This document shows positions 1 through 5,772 of a stretch of 8,022 nucleotides of DNA, in pieces. The DNA comes from Puniceicoccales bacterium. GTDB taxonomy: Bacteria > Verrucomicrobiota > Verrucomicrobiae > Opitutales > LL51. Numbering within the stretch: position 1 is the stretch's first letter; each line of letters begins with the position of its first letter. The position numbers and the translations under genes were made by a program. Location: positions 1 through 8,022 of the forward strand of contig JAIRLG010000037.1 of assembly GCA_031259625.1 (NCBI GenBank), read 5' to 3'. Below the pieces are notes generated by a model, which saw only the letters and a list, made by a program, of their open reading frames with translations, made no database searches and was not told the DNA's origin.

Positions 1-189
1 GAGCCCGAATGGGGAGCGGCGGTCCGGCCGGCCACACCGGAGGCCGTTTTCGTCTCGCTCGTCGACAATCTGGATGCCAAAATGGGCATGGTGAAGCACC
101 TGCTGCAGAACACTCCCCCCAATGCCAGTTTTTCCGAACGCTTCCCGGGCCTGGAATCCCAGCTCCTGGTCGAAATCCCCAAGATTTAG
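1..189 (+). CDS. C-terminal end of a YhaM-like 3'-5' exoribonuclease / HD-domain protein (partial)
   Basis: The window opens inside this gene; only the last 62 codons are present, read in the frame starting at base 1 and ending with TAG at 187-189. The visible peptide contains TPEAVFVSLVDNLDAKMGMV. This resembles the end of the HD domain in YhaM-family 3'-5' exoribonucleases, where a segment of the type PEA...(I/V)DNLDAKM follows the last metal-binding helix. Those proteins combine an OB-fold with an HD phosphohydrolase domain and trim RNA or DNA from the 3' end. The catalytic HD residues lie upstream of the window, so activity cannot be judged. The tail (ERFPGLESQLLVEIPKI) has no recognised motif. 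The gene converges on the minus-strand membrane protein at 491-1207, with a nested palindromic element between them. The family call rests on one short motif; another HD-domain hydrolase remains possible. Confidence 0.6.
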   Translation, partial: EPEWGAAVRPATPEAVFVSLVDNLDAKMGMVKHLLQNTPPNASFSERFPGLESQLLVEIPKI

Positions 190-228
190 TTCCCACTCCT
201 GCGGCGACCGAGCCTCCCCTCCTCCTTT

Positions 229-424
229 TCTGCCGCCTTTGGCCGAGAGAAAGGGAACGATGGGTTCCTTTTCTCTCGGCGCAGCCCGCGCAGCGGGCCG
301 GAGCCCGTTTGGGGCTGCCTTTGCGCCAAAGCCCCCGAAGGGGGCTTCGGCGGAGGCCCGCCTTCGGCGGGCCGCTTCCTTTGGAAGCCAAAGGCAGCCC
401 CTTCGGGGCTCCAAAGGCGGCAGA
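229..424 (+). repeat. Cloverleaf palindromic element, copy 1 (outer), interrupted by a nested copy
   Basis: The outer stem pairs 229-242 (TCTGCCGCCTTTGG) with 411-424 perfectly over 14 bp. Inside it, arm A pairs 243-258 with 264-279 (16 bp, one G-T). Arm B pairs 284-289 GCCCGC with 293-298 around loop GCA. Arm C is GGAGCCC (300-306) pairing with GGGCTCC (406-412), sharing two bases with the outer stem. The loop of arm C is occupied by a second complete element (311-401). Without that insert the copy would be about 105 bases. It lies between two convergent genes. There is no T-run after the stems, so it does not look like a standard intrinsic terminator. Confidence 0.85.
311..401 (+). repeat. 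Cloverleaf palindromic element, copy 1b, nested inside copy 1
   Basis: The outer stem GGGGCTGCCTTTG (311-323) pairs perfectly with 389-401. Arm A is 324-336 with 340-352 (CGCC, one mismatch, AAGCCCCC, loop GAA). Arm B is GGCCCGCC 355-362 with 366-373, loop TTC. Arm C is GCTTCC 374-379 with 383-388, loop TTT. The next arm or the closing stem follows directly after C, so the four-way junction is nearly fully paired. It sits exactly in the loop of arm C of the surrounding copy, which implies that a whole element inserted into an older one. Confidence 0.85.
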
Positions 425-458
425 CCCAACGACCCCAGAAGCTAGAATCCCCAGAGTC

Positions 459-493
459 AAAACCTCTCCCTACTGGGCAAAAACCTCTCCCTA
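459..493. repeat. 14-bp direct repeat pair overlapping a stop codon
   Basis: AAAACCTCTCCCTA occurs at 459-472 and again at 480-493, a period of 21 bases. The second copy contains the stop codon (TAG on the minus strand, 491-493) of the membrane-protein gene. It looks like a small tandem duplication of the gene end, or a binding site pair; nothing else supports a function. Confidence 0.6.
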
Positions 494-1207
494 TTTCCCC
501 TCCTCCGGGAGTGCTCCGGAGGAATCGTCGTCGAAAAGCTCGGACAGGGAGCAGCCCGTGATGCGGCAGATCCCCTTGGCCACGTGGATAAAGGTCAGCA
601 GCAGCAGCAGGGAACAGGGCAGGATGATGAAGAGATGCCCCCAGACGAGGAGTCGGCCCATCTCCTTGTTGAACGCCGTCGTGCCGGTTTCACTGTGGAT
701 GAAATAGCGGGCCAGGATGAAGTTCAGGATGGCACTCAGCAGGAAGGGAAAAAATATCAGCCAAGTCCCCTGGCGCATGAGGCGATCCCAGGAGGGCCTT
801 GAGCCCTCATCGCCCGAGGCCTGTTCGATGATCCTCCCGTTGAAGATGAAGTGCTGCTGCAGGATGATCTGAAAAAACGGCCGAGAGGTCCGGAGCGTCC
901 CCAGGACGATCAGGCCCAAAACGGAGGGCACGAAGGACTCCTTGACGGCGATCCAGTCCTTGGGCAATTGCAGAAGCCCGATGCCCCCCGTCAGGAGCAC
1001 ATCCAGCAGGCCGATGGCCGAGAAGATATTGCAGCGCCCTTTTTCAAAAAAATCCTTCAGCCCGAAGCCCAGCGGCAACATCAGGGCAATGCCCAGGGCC
1101 CAGACGGGACTGCAGCCGGTCCAGTCATCCAGCCAGGTCATCAGAATGGCCGGAAGAAAGATGTTCCAGACCAAATCGAGCAAGGAGTTGGCCGATTTAC
1201 TTCTCAT
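491..1207 (-). CDS. VC0807-like integral membrane protein
   Basis: This 238-residue protein is very hydrophobic, with about six membrane segments. It begins MRSKSANSLLDLVWNIFLPA, and continues with PVWALGIALMLPLGFGLKDF near residues 34-53 and IGLLDVLLTGGIGLLQL near 65-81. This pattern (a short N-terminal segment, PLGFGLxDF, then LLTGGIGLLQL and a W-AVKE-like stretch) is what I associate with the VC0807 family, small inner-membrane proteins of unknown function sometimes compared with septation protein A. The C-terminus is acidic (SELFDDDSSGALPEEGK) and probably cytoplasmic. It starts with ATG 3 bases after the pssA stop codon, so the two genes are almost certainly co-transcribed and translationally linked. 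That suggests, but does not prove, a role close to the membrane lipid. No catalytic motif is visible. The family call is from memory; the membrane-protein nature is clear. Confidence 0.75.
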   Translation of the reverse strand: MRSKSANSLLDLVWNIFLPAILMTWLDDWTGCSPVWALGIALMLPLGFGLKDFFEKGRCNIFSAIGLLDVLLTGGIGLLQLPKDWIAVKESFVPSVLGLIVLGTLRTSRPFFQIILQQHFIFNGRIIEQASGDEGSRPSWDRLMRQGTWLIFFPFLLSAILNFILARYFIHSETGTTAFNKEMGRLLVWGHLFIILPCSLLLLLTFIHVAKGICRITGCSLSELFDDDSSGALPEEGK

Positions 1208-1210
1208 AAA

Positions 1211-2014
1211 TTACCGCCTTCTCCGTCGTCGGAGGCGCCGGAGGTGGCGCAGCGTGCCGAAACCGACATAGGTAAAAAAAATAAAGGCCAGACTGAACTC
1301 TCGGCACAGAAAAATCGTGAGGAACACGGAGAAGAGAACGACGAAGGTCTGCAGCCGGGTGCGCGTATTCCAGTCGATTTTCTTAAAGGAGGGAAAGGGC
1401 ACATTGCTCACCATCAGGTAGGCGATGCCCAGCATCAGGGGAGGGAGCAGGAGCGACCAGTGGTTGAGGTCATAGCTGTTCAGCACCAGCACCAGGGATA
1501 CGATCACTCCGGCGGCGACGGTAATCGGCAGGCCCAGGAAATCCGAGCCATGGCCCCTCTCCTCCTGCAGCAGGGCAGGATGGGTGATGGCGTTGAACCG
1601 GGCCAGGCGCACGCCGCCGCAGAGGAGATAGATGAAGCCGATCAGCCAGCCGACTTCCCGAAAAAAGGGATAGCCCTCCGTCGGGGACAGCACGAGAAAG
1701 AAGACCATGAGCGACGGGGCCACGCCGAAGGAGACCATGTCGGCGATGGAATCGAACTCCCGGCCGAAGAGGGATTCCTTCTTCCCGAGCCGCGCGAGGC
1801 GGCCATCCAGCGCGTCGCAGAAGGCGGCCAGCAGCACACACCAAACCGCCTGGATGTAGTAGTCATGGGACAGGGCCGAAGAGGAGACCGCGACGTACTT
1901 GGCCTGGATGCAGCGGATCATCGCCAGAAAGCCGAAAAACAGGTTCGCCGCCGTGAAGAAGCTCGGCAGCAGGTAAATGCGGCCCGCATCGGCCAACCCT
2001 TCGCCCTGTCTCAT
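1211..2014 (-). CDS. pssA: CDP-diacylglycerol--serine O-phosphatidyltransferase (phosphatidylserine synthase)
   Basis: The protein joins CDP-diacylglycerol and L-serine to form phosphatidylserine, the precursor of phosphatidylethanolamine, in the inner membrane. Counting from the ATG at 2014 it has 267 residues. It carries the full CDP-alcohol phosphotransferase signature: D70-G71-x2-A74-R75-x8-G84-x3-D88-x3-D92, with an extra Asp at 67. RIYLLPSFFTAANLFFGFLA (12-31) is the typical first membrane segment of PssA, and FLGLPI... plus several hydrophobic stretches follow. The frame is open further upstream to a TTG at 2086. I prefer the ATG at 2014 because GGAGA lies 13 bases before it, the TTG has no ribosome-binding site, and PssA similarity begins just after the ATG. 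The C-terminus ends in an arginine-rich tail (RHLRRLRRRRRR). It is the first gene of a minus-strand pair and lies divergently from plsY, a second phospholipid gene. Confidence 0.92.
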   Translation of the reverse strand: MRQGEGLADAGRIYLLPSFFTAANLFFGFLAMIRCIQAKYVAVSSSALSHDYYIQAVWCVLLAAFCDALDGRLARLGKKESLFGREFDSIADMVSFGVAPSLMVFFLVLSPTEGYPFFREVGWLIGFIYLLCGGVRLARFNAITHPALLQEERGHGSDFLGLPITVAAGVIVSLVLVLNSYDLNHWSLLLPPLMLGIAYLMVSNVPFPSFKKIDWNTRTRLQTFVVLFSVFLTIFLCREFSLAFIFFTYVGFGTLRHLRRLRRRRRR

Positions 2015-2111
2015 AAAAAATTCCAATTCTCCATCTTTGGAGATATCTAGGTCAGAGGAATAAAAGTCCCTCCGCCTCCGAGGCAAGTTTTAAGGATAGG
2101 GGCTGGCTTTT

Positions 2112-2206
2112 GGGGCTGGCTTTGCCTGTGGGAAAAGGACGAAGTCCTTTTCCCACAGGCGGCCCGCGCAGCGGGCCCGATTCCGGAGGAATCGAAAGCC
2201 AGCCCC
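2112..2206 (+). repeat. Cloverleaf palindromic element, copy 2
   Basis: The outer stem GGGGCTGGCTTT (2112-2123) pairs perfectly with 2195-2206. Arm A (2124-2140 with 2144-2160, loop GAA) is a perfect 17-bp stem. Arm B is GGCCCGC 2161-2167 with 2171-2177, loop GCA. Arm C is CGATTCC 2178-2184 with 2188-2194, loop GGA. Every base except the three loops is paired. The left outer arm is duplicated: the same 12 bases occur at 2099-2110. The copy lies between the divergent genes pssA and plsY. Confidence 0.9.
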
Positions 2207-2410
2207 AGCCCCCACCCACCCACCCCATAAACGGTCAGACGGCGTAGTCTGTCCCTATTCGGCTTCCGAAAGCCTCCGTTCCGACTCTCGGGAACCCCCG
2301 TAAGGGGACAGAAAAAGAGGCTTGGAGGCAAGATCCACATTTTCACTGCAAAGATCACATTTGACTTCAGGGAAGAACTGGAGTCATTACTATCCCGGTC
2401 CAGAAACGCT
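2207..2410. other. Remainder of the pssA-plsY divergent intergenic region
   Basis: Between the palindromic element and plsY there is no convincing gene. Several small hairpins are present: CAGAC (2236-2240) with GTCTG (2247-2251), GGCTT with AAGCC (2261-2274), GTTCC with GGAAC (2278-2295), and CCCC with GGGG (2296-2307). An 8-bp pairing of 2248-2255 with 2305-2312 encloses the last three, which may be a decayed cloverleaf copy. The plsY promoter should lie in about 2320-2400; TTGACT at 2361-2366 resembles a -35 box, but I see no well-spaced -10. Confidence 0.4.
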
Positions 2411-3013
2411 ATGCTCGTCCCATATTGCCTCGTCTTCGCCCTGGCCTATCTGGTGGGCTCCATCCCTTTTGCCGTCCTGATCTCCAGGCTCTACGGCATC
2501 GACATTCTGCACGCGGGCAGCGGCAACCCCGGGGCCACCAACGTCAGACGCTGCGTCGGGAAAACGGCGGGGAATCTGGTCTTTCTGCTGGATTTTTCCA
2601 AGGGCTTCACCCTGAGCTATCTCCCCATCTGCCTCAATCCCCTGCACATCATGAGCCTGCGCCTGGCCTACACGGCCTTCATCGGGAGCCTTCTCGGCCA
2701 CTGTTGCTCCATTTTCCTCAAATTCCGCGGGGGCAAGGGAATCGCCACGACGATGGGGGGACTGGCCGCCCTCATGCCGGGCGCGCTGTTCGTCGGGGGA
2801 TCGATCTGGGCCGTCGTCTTTCGGGCCTCGCGTTTCGTCTCCCTCGCCTCCCTCTGCTTCGCCCTGAGCCTGCCGCTCAGCGCCCATCTCTTCTCCTATC
2901 CCCGGGAAACGCTCCTCGTCTCCTGGACCCTTCTGGCCTTCCTCTTCCTCCGGCACCGGGCCAATATTCGACGGCTGATCCAGGGCACCGAAGCGCGCTT
3001 CACGGGAGTTTAG
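2411..3013 (+). CDS. plsY: Acyl-phosphate--glycerol-3-phosphate acyltransferase
   Basis: PlsY transfers an acyl group from acyl-phosphate to glycerol-3-phosphate, making lysophosphatidic acid, the first committed step of phospholipid synthesis. It is an integral inner-membrane enzyme, and the 200-residue length is normal for the family. The three family motifs are present: GSIPF (16-20) with GSGNPGATNVRR (36-47); GH (96-97) followed by KFRGGKGIAT (104-113); and HRANIRRLIQGTE (182-194), which precedes a short tail. Hydrophobic segments between them fit the usual multi-span topology. The ATG gives a typical PlsY N-terminus directly followed by the first membrane helix. No clear ribosome-binding site precedes it. 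lysC begins 31 bases after its stop on the same strand, so the two may share a transcript although their pathways differ. Identification is very secure. Confidence 0.95.
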   Translation: MLVPYCLVFALAYLVGSIPFAVLISRLYGIDILHAGSGNPGATNVRRCVGKTAGNLVFLLDFSKGFTLSYLPICLNPLHIMSLRLAYTAFIGSLLGHCCSIFLKFRGGKGIATTMGGLAALMPGALFVGGSIWAVVFRASRFVSLASLCFALSLPLSAHLFSYPRETLLVSWTLLAFLFLRHRANIRRLIQGTEARFTGV

Positions 3014-3044
3014 ATGGCACCCCACGTAGGGACCGATTTCGTCC

Positions 3045-4268
3045 ATGGCCCTCATCGTCCAGAAATACGGCGGCACTTCGTTGCAGGACTTCGACCGGAT
3101 CCGCCGGGTAGCCGAACGCATCCGCGATACGCAGCAGCGGGGGCACCCCCTCATCGTCGTCATCTCGGCCCGGGGCGGCGTCACCGACCAGCTGCTCCGG
3201 GAGGCGGAGACCTACGGCGCTTCGCCCAATGCCCGGGAAGTCGATGCCCTCCTGGCCACCGGTGAACAGGCCTGCTGCTGCCTCGTGGCATTGGCCCTCC
3301 AGGCACTGGGCGTGGCATCCCTATCCCTGAGCGGCCAACAGGCCGGTATCTGGACGGATGGACTCCATCGCCATGCGACGATTCAGGACATCCGGCCGGA
3401 GCGCATCCGTCGGCACCTGAAGGAGGGGAAAGTGGTCCTGGTCGCCGGTTGCCAGGGAATTTCTCCGGAGGGCGACCTCACCACCTTCGGCCGCGGGGGC
3501 TCTGACCTGACGGCCATCGCTCTGGCGGCCTGCTTCCGCGCCGACCGATGCGAAATTTTCACCGATGTCGACGGGGTCTACGCCGCCGATCCGCGCCGCA
3601 TCCCCCTGAGGGAATGCCTGCGGCAAATATCCTTCGACACCCTGCTGGCCGTATCCCAGAACGGCGGCAAGGTCATGCATTCGCGCTCGGTGGCCCTCGC
3701 CAAGGAGAAAAACGTCCCCTTCCACGTCCGTTCCAGCTTCGCCACCGCGGATGATGGGGGAACCCTCATCTCCTCACCCTCCGGCTCGGACTGGGAGACG
3801 ATCCACCTCTCCGTCAAATCCAACCTGCGCCACCTGCGCTTCAGCCTCGCCCCGACCTCGCTGCCGGAGGTCTACGGAGAGATCCACCGGCTCCATGCCT
3901 GCGGCACCGGCGTCGACTGGTTCTCGGAACGCGGCCTGGCCAATGGGCACGAGGAGATCTGCGTCACCTTTGAGACGGGCCGGGAGGAGCACCTGCTCCG
4001 GCTGAAGGAGCTTATCCGGCGAAGCGGCGGGGAGCTCTGTAGGGAGGGCTACCTGAGCCGGATCTCGCTCATCGGGGCCCCGGTCAAGGAAAACCGCGCC
4101 CTCCTGCTCACGGAATGGTCGCGGGAGCTGAACGCATCGCAGATCTCCATCGTCAAAATCACGGCCAACGACATCCATCTGGCGCTCTTCGTCCACGCCT
4201 CCGACACCACGAAAGCCACGGCCATTTTGAGCCAGAAACTGGGCCTCGGGAAGAACGATCCCCCGTAA
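3045..4268 (+). CDS. lysC: Aspartate kinase
   Basis: This enzyme phosphorylates L-aspartate to 4-aspartyl phosphate, the first step toward lysine, threonine, methionine and diaminopimelate for peptidoglycan. The 407-residue protein has the amino-acid kinase fold: KYGGTS at 7-12, the SARGGVTDQLL glycine region at 41-51, ATGEQ at 71-75, GRGGSDLTAIALA at 149-161 and FTDVDGVYAADPR at 172-184. The segment ISFDTLLAVSQNGGKVMHSRSV (195-216) matches the family's conserved stretch, with Ser where HPRSV usually has Pro. Residues from about 250 to the end are the place of the two ACT regulatory domains. They are divergent but still alternate as expected, ending in VKITANDIHLALFVHASDTTKATAIL. Feedback control by lysine or threonine is therefore likely, but the effector cannot be read. 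A weak AGGGA lies 12 bases before the ATG. Confidence 0.93.
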   Translation: MALIVQKYGGTSLQDFDRIRRVAERIRDTQQRGHPLIVVISARGGVTDQLLREAETYGASPNAREVDALLATGEQACCCLVALALQALGVASLSLSGQQAGIWTDGLHRHATIQDIRPERIRRHLKEGKVVLVAGCQGISPEGDLTTFGRGGSDLTAIALAACFRADRCEIFTDVDGVYAADPRRIPLRECLRQISFDTLLAVSQNGGKVMHSRSVALAKEKNVPFHVRSSFATADDGGTLISSPSGSDWETIHLSVKSNLRHLRFSLAPTSLPEVYGEIHRLHACGTGVDWFSERGLANGHEEICVTFETGREEHLLRLKELIRRSGGELCREGYLSRISLIGAPVKENRALLLTEWSRELNASQISIVKITANDIHLALFVHASDTTKATAILSQKLGLGKNDPP

Positions 4269-4421
4269 AAAAGCCTCCGCCTCCGCGGCCTCGTCGACCT
4301 CGCGATCGATCTTCACATAACCGAGCGGCCCCCTTCCCCAGCTGAAGCAAACGGTGATGGGCTGGTCAATGATGGGTCAGTTGGCGATGGGACGGTTGGT
4401 GCCGGGCGGGCGACGGATTGG
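4269..4421. other. Intergenic stretch between lysC and the fabZ-like gene, with short direct repeats
   Basis: The genes on either side converge here. GGGCGGGCGACG occurs at two places about 25 bases apart, near 4405-4416 and 4430-4441. The second copy abuts the palindromic element that starts at 4443. On the minus strand, in the same frame as the fabZ-like gene but after its stop and one further TGA, the bases 4366 down to 4269 read as a plausible peptide (PITVCFSWGRGPLGYVKIDREVDE). This may be a leftover of a coding region or chance. No terminator with a T-run is seen. Confidence 0.4.
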
Positions 4422-5030
4422 TCAGTGGTGGGCGGGCGACGAGCTGGCTGGCTTTGCAGGGGACCAATGGCGAGAGCCATTGGTCCCCTGCGGCCCGCGG
4501 AGCGGGCCCGATGCCGGAGGCATCGAAAGCCAGCCAGCAGCCTCCTCTCCCAGAGAGATATGGGCCAGGATGAAACGGAGGCTCAGCACCCGCTTGCCCC
4601 GGCAGCTCATCAGGCCCCTGAAACAGAAGAAACGCCCCATGGTCTCCTCCCACGTGAGGCGCATCTCCACCGTCTCGTTCGGAAAAACCGGCCTGTGGAA
4701 CCTCGCCTCCTCGATGCGGGAGAGAACGGGCACGTCCGTGCGGGAGAAAACGGGCCTATCCGGCGATGGGCCGGAGGACGGATTCCTTTCGGAGGATGGA
4801 TTCCTCCTATGGTGGTTATAGGAGACCAGAATACCCGCCGCCTGAAACATCGCCTCGCAGAGGATCGCCCCGGGGGTCACGGGATGCTCCGGGTAATGGC
4901 CGCGGTAGATCTCCAGGGTCGCCTCGAAGGTCTTGCGCGCGACCAGGCTCCGTTCTTCTAGGGAAAGGACTTCGTCGACGAAGAGGAAGGGAGGGCGGTG
5001 CGGAATCCAGTCCTGGGGATGGAGGTTCAT
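4422..5030 (-). CDS. FabZ-like (3R)-hydroxyacyl-ACP dehydratase with an insertion and a repeat-derived tail
   Basis: FabZ-type hot-dog dehydratases remove water from 3-hydroxyacyl-ACP during fatty-acid elongation. The 202-residue product starts at ATG 5030, preceded by AGGGAG and 5 bases after the stop of the upstream gene. IPHRPPFLFVDEV (9-21) and GHYPEHPVTPGAILCEAMFQAAG (44-66) are classic. The catalytic pair should be H45 and E59, at the usual 14-residue spacing. Residues 72-100 hold an unusual low-complexity insertion made of two tandem codon duplications (RNPSSE/RNPSSG and DRPVFSRT/DVPVLSRI). IEEARFHRPVFPNETVEMRL (106-125) resumes the family pattern, which ends near residue 160. Residues 165-196 are encoded by a cloverleaf palindromic element, and the stop lies just beyond it. 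The core appears intact, so it is probably functional, but the true paralogue (FabZ or a relative) is uncertain. Confidence 0.85.
   Translation of the reverse strand: MNLHPQDWIPHRPPFLFVDEVLSLEERSLVARKTFEATLEIYRGHYPEHPVTPGAILCEAMFQAAGILVSYNHHRRNPSSERNPSSGPSPDRPVFSRTDVPVLSRIEEARFHRPVFPNETVEMRLTWEETMGRFFCFRGLMSCRGKRVLSLRFILAHISLGEEAAGWLSMPPASGPLRGPQGTNGSRHWSPAKPASSSPAHH
4443..4538 (+). repeat. Cloverleaf palindromic element, copy 3, inside the 3' end of the fabZ-like gene
   Basis: The outer stem GCTGGCTGGCTTT (4443-4455) pairs perfectly with 4526-4538. Arm A is 4456-4471 with 4476-4491, a perfect 16-bp stem, loop GAGA. Arm B is GGCCCGC 4492-4498 with 4502-4508, loop GGA. Arm C is CGATGCC 4509-4515 with 4519-4525, loop GGA. 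No unpaired base remains at the junction. Compared with copy 2, arm C has changed a T-A pair to G-C on both sides. The length of 96 bases equals 32 codons and keeps the minus-strand reading frame open. Confidence 0.9.
4716..4805. repeat. Two tandem codon-sized duplications within the fabZ-like gene
   Basis: Bases 4716-4738 and 4740-4762 are near-identical (GCGGGAGARAACGGGC core), a period of 24 bases or 8 codons. Next to them GGAGGAYGGATTCCT occurs at 4773-4787 and 4791-4805, a period of 18 bases or 6 codons. Both periods are multiples of three, so the frame is preserved and the protein gains a proline/serine-rich loop. Confidence 0.8.
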
Positions 5031-5035
5031 ACTCC

Positions 5036-5686
5036 CTACTCGGCCAGCTCCAGACGACCGATGTCCTCCTGCAGCTCTTTTTCCCAAGCCTCTTCCCCCA
5101 GGCCCATCCCCTCGTCCGAATCCTCCTCCAGATCGCCCTCCTCCTTCTCCTCCTCCACCTCCTCCGGCACGTATTCCAAAATCGAGGCGATCTCCTCAAA
5201 CGCGTGGACTCGGCCTTCCGGCGCCTTTTGGCCCTCCCGGTCGAGGACGTGCATCTCCACATCTTCGGGCACCAGAGGCTGCCTAAAGTCGAAAATTCGG
5301 TTCAACCACTCCACCCGGACCCGCAGCAGATGGTCGATCCATTCGGCATAGGCCTCCTCGGAATCGGACTGCGCATAGGGTAGGAGGAACAGTTTTTCAT
5401 CCGTACTCGCGAGGCCGGTGTCGATGACCGCCAGCTGGACGCGCCGATGGGGCAGTTCCTTCTGGATACGCAAGGGGCAGAAGGCCGCCTCCAAAAGTTC
5501 CTCCTGCAGCCCACAATCCCGCAGAGGCGAGAGCAGTTCCAGGAGGTAGTCCCACTGCCGCGGGTCGATCAGACCCAGCCGGTTCATGTCCCAATGCGTC
5601 TCGTCGCTCAGGCTGTCGACCCACCAGTTCCCCTCATCCCCCAGGTGTGCGATGCACCAGGTCAAGTTCTTAAATACTGCCAACAT
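5036..5686 (-). CDS. Acidic protein of unknown function, upstream of the fabZ-like gene
   Basis: I do not recognise this 216-residue protein. It begins MLAVFKNLTWCIAHLGDEGNWWVDSLSDE and has no signal peptide or membrane segment. A middle part with PRQWDYLLELLSPLRDCGLQEELLEAAFCPLRI looks helical, and EWIDHLLRVRVEWLNRIFDFRQPL follows. The last 40 residues are strongly acidic (EEVEEEKEEGDLEEDSDEG...), probably disordered or a charged docking tail. The start is uncertain. The frame stays open upstream to 6106, but that part runs through a palindromic element and is unlikely to be coding; ATG 5686 is the first Met after it. No Shine-Dalgarno motif precedes it, although TACAAT 35-40 bases upstream could be a -10 box. 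Its stop lies 5 bases before the fabZ-like start, and the AGGGAG of that gene overlaps the end of this one, so the two form an operon. Confidence 0.7.
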   Translation of the reverse strand: MLAVFKNLTWCIAHLGDEGNWWVDSLSDETHWDMNRLGLIDPRQWDYLLELLSPLRDCGLQEELLEAAFCPLRIQKELPHRRVQLAVIDTGLASTDEKLFLLPYAQSDSEEAYAEWIDHLLRVRVEWLNRIFDFRQPLVPEDVEMHVLDREGQKAPEGRVHAFEEIASILEYVPEEVEEEKEEGDLEEDSDEGMGLGEEAWEKELQEDIGRLELAE

Positions 5687-5720
5687 TGCGATACTAGAAT
5701 GGGGGAAACATCGAGCGCAA

Positions 5721-5726
5721 ATTGTA
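5721..5726 (-). promoter_or_regulatory. Possible -10 box for the acidic protein / fabZ-like operon
   Basis: On the minus strand TACAAT (5726 down to 5721) matches five of six consensus positions and lies in a locally AT-rich stretch. It would place the transcript start near 5714, giving a leader of about 28 bases. No good -35 box is found at 16-18 bases, so this is a weak call. Confidence 0.25.
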
Positions 5727-5772
5727 AAGGGCGTAAAGGAAAAAATCGTGCCCGTCAAGGAGGAGTCATTTT

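Noticed and set aside
9..707. Long open frame across the first palindromic elements and the end of the membrane-protein gene
   Set aside because: It overlaps two better genes in other frames and runs through repeat stems, and its composition (many Pro, Arg, Ser) looks like antisense of GC-rich DNA.
851..2050. 399-codon open frame on the plus strand
   Set aside because: It is the antisense shadow of pssA and the VC0807-like gene, rich in Gln, Glu and His with no domain.
2015..2086. TTG start at 2086 giving PssA 24 extra residues
   Set aside because: No ribosome-binding site precedes it, and the extra residues lack resemblance to PssA; the ATG at 2014 fits better, though the longer form is not excluded.
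2124..2160. Arm A hairpins as intrinsic terminators
   Set aside because: Stems are strong, but no T-run follows on either strand, and copies also lie between divergent genes where no terminator is needed.
2112..2206. Cloverleaf elements as tRNA genes
   Set aside because: The fold is cloverleaf-like, but there is no T-loop GTTC, no D-loop GG, no anticodon loop of seven bases, and arm A is far too long with a three-base loop.
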